DNA from: Clostridia bacterium
GTDB lineage: Bacteria; Bacillota; Clostridia; UBA1381; UBA9506
DNA: 64,000 nt
Assembly (NCBI GenBank): GCA_017416855.1
Contig: JAFQAZ010000021.1
Coordinates: 143,755-207,754, forward strand
Direction: 5' to 3'
A program made the position numbers and the translations under genes. The notes beneath the pieces are model-generated. The model was not told the origin of the DNA. It made no database searches and was given only the letters and a program-made list of their open reading frames with translations. Numbering within the stretch: position 1 is the first letter of the stretch; every line of letters starts with the position of its first letter. Below, piece by piece: positions 63,164 to 64,000 of the stretch.

Positions 63164-64000
63164 TTAAGCCTCTCCCTTGTTACGTAAATTCAAATAATAT
63201 CGCTCTTTATTAGAATACATAGCTGCATCAGCCGTTTTTAAAGCCACATGAAAAGGTTTTGCGTTATTAAAATCCACTTCTGCGCAACCATGAGATAATG
63301 TGGTATTATTTAATTTAAATAATTCTTCATTCAACTTTACAATTAGGTTCTTGACATCAGATAATTGTATATCTTCTATCAGCACAACAAATTCATCGCC
63401 ACCAAATCTAAAACTTTCACAATTATAAGACTCAAAATATTTAGTAATAACATTGCCCACTTGTTTTAAAATTTTATCCCCTTCGGCATGTCCTTTTGTA
63501 TCATTGATACTTTTAAATCCATTGATGTCCAGCATAACAAAAACAAAACTTGTACCAGTATTCTTTCTGTGATTTAATACTTGTCTTCTAGTAAATTTCT
63601 CGTATGCTGCTCTATTTTGCATATTTGTCAAAGCGTCTATGTACGCAACGTTTTTCAGTTCGTCATTTTCATATGTTTTTTTATTCATTTCAGCGGTATC
63701 TTTCACTAAATTAAAAATCAAAATTAATGTTAAATAAAAAATAATACTGAAAATAACAAAATCAAAAACTATATCACGAGCATTTCTCATATCAATACTG
63801 AAAGCATATTGATTCAAAAACTGTATGAAAAAGAAAACTAATATAACATTAAGTTTCCACCAACCAGAAGAAAAGAACACTCTGGCTTTTTGATAACTCG
63901 GAAGCAAAATCTTGTATAGAAACAGATGCATTAATACCACTATTCCTATTCCATAAACAGATATATGAGCATTGTTACTCAGAAGATCTGATAAAATCAA
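63164..64000 (-). CDS. Membrane-bound diguanylate cyclase (GGDEF), 5' end cut
   Basis: At least 278 residues, open to the window edge. The visible N-terminal part has three to four hydrophobic helices (~15-32, 50-66, 78-98), then the linker AYIDALTNMQNRAAYEK and a GGDEF domain with the intact signature at ~200-204. Makes cyclic di-GMP. The usual RxxD inhibitory site five residues before the signature is not present (CESFR instead), so product feedback is probably absent. The true start lies beyond 64000. Confidence 0.9.
   Translation of the reverse strand: MILSDLLSNNAHISVYGIGIVVLMHLFLYKILLPSYQKARVFFSSGWWKLNVILVFFFIQFLNQYAFSIDMRNARDIVFDFVIFSIIFYLTLILIFNLVKDTAEMNKKTYENDELKNVAYIDALTNMQNRAAYEKFTRRQVLNHRKNTGTSFVFVMLDINGFKSINDTKGHAEGDKILKQVGNVITKYFESYNCESFRFGGDEFVVLIEDIQLSDVKNLIVKLNEELFKLNNTTLSHGCAEVDFNNAKPFHVALKTADAAMYSNKERYYLNLRNKGEA

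Overview
The window looks like a chromosome segment of an anaerobic, moderately low-GC Firmicute of class Clostridia. Evidence: MreBCD/PBP2 wall-elongation genes, IreB, Rex, an SLH-anchored surface protein, strong sigma-A promoters (TTGACA/17/TATAAT), AGGAGG ribosome binding sites, and best family matches to clostridial proteins throughout. Species cannot be named from sequence alone. Almost all genes lie on the minus strand; the plus strand carries only thiT, a HAD phosphatase and the mobility genes of a transposon.

Layout, left to right. (1) 1-11185, minus strand: a housekeeping block read rho, cobU, ireB, queG, U32 peptidase, NusG-II protein, Gx-family membrane protein, maf, mreB, mreC, mreD, mrdA (3' end cut by the window). 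(2) 11308-25000, minus strand: a compact siphovirus-like virion cassette (terminase, portal, GP20 scaffold, capsid, connectors, tail tube, Gp15-type chaperone, very short tape measure, distal tail, Gp37-like protein, fibre, BppU-like baseplate protein, small membrane proteins, amidase). It has no integrase, repressor, replication gene or separate small terminase, so it looks like a domesticated or gene-transfer-agent-like particle. (3) 25119-25967, plus strand: TPP riboswitch, terminator and thiT. (4) 25984-31618: an AT-rich 5.6 kb Tn4451-like element with a large serine recombinase, TnpW and MobC but no relaxase. Its cargo is two DUF4230 proteins, an EcsC protein and a TM2 protein behind a structured attenuator-like leader. 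It sits in the loop of what was probably the shared thiT/putP terminator. (5) 31647-37214: putP, a flagellin lysine-N-methylase-like gene, an M20 peptidase, then a run of small genes separated by a recurring ~95 bp repeat and led by one promoter, then tRNA-Arg(CCG).

(6) 37231-41070: acn-icd-rex, a citrate-to-2-oxoglutarate arm with its NADH sensor. (7) 41096-44700: a cobalamin riboswitch and terminator controlling an 832-residue S-layer-anchored protein with a transcobalamin/intrinsic-factor-like architecture and a second DUF4430 protein; this looks like Gram-positive cell-surface B12 capture. (8) 44715-48378: a HEPN plus TIR-like candidate immune protein, a secreted subtilase and an MFS transporter. 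(9) 48510-64000: proton-pumping pyrophosphatase behind an unassigned leader with a terminator, ychF, a YbaK-like deacylase, a Na/Pi cotransporter, a second MFS transporter, a HAD phosphatase, an Mrp ATPase, an ABC-F protein, a membrane protein, ybeY, phoH, a metallophosphoesterase and a truncated GGDEF protein.

The strongest candidates for undescribed biology are the domesticated phage cassette, the riboswitch-controlled surface B12 system, the HEPN-TIR protein, the repeat-separated small-gene array and the two orphan leader RNAs. All family calls come from reading motifs; no database search was run.
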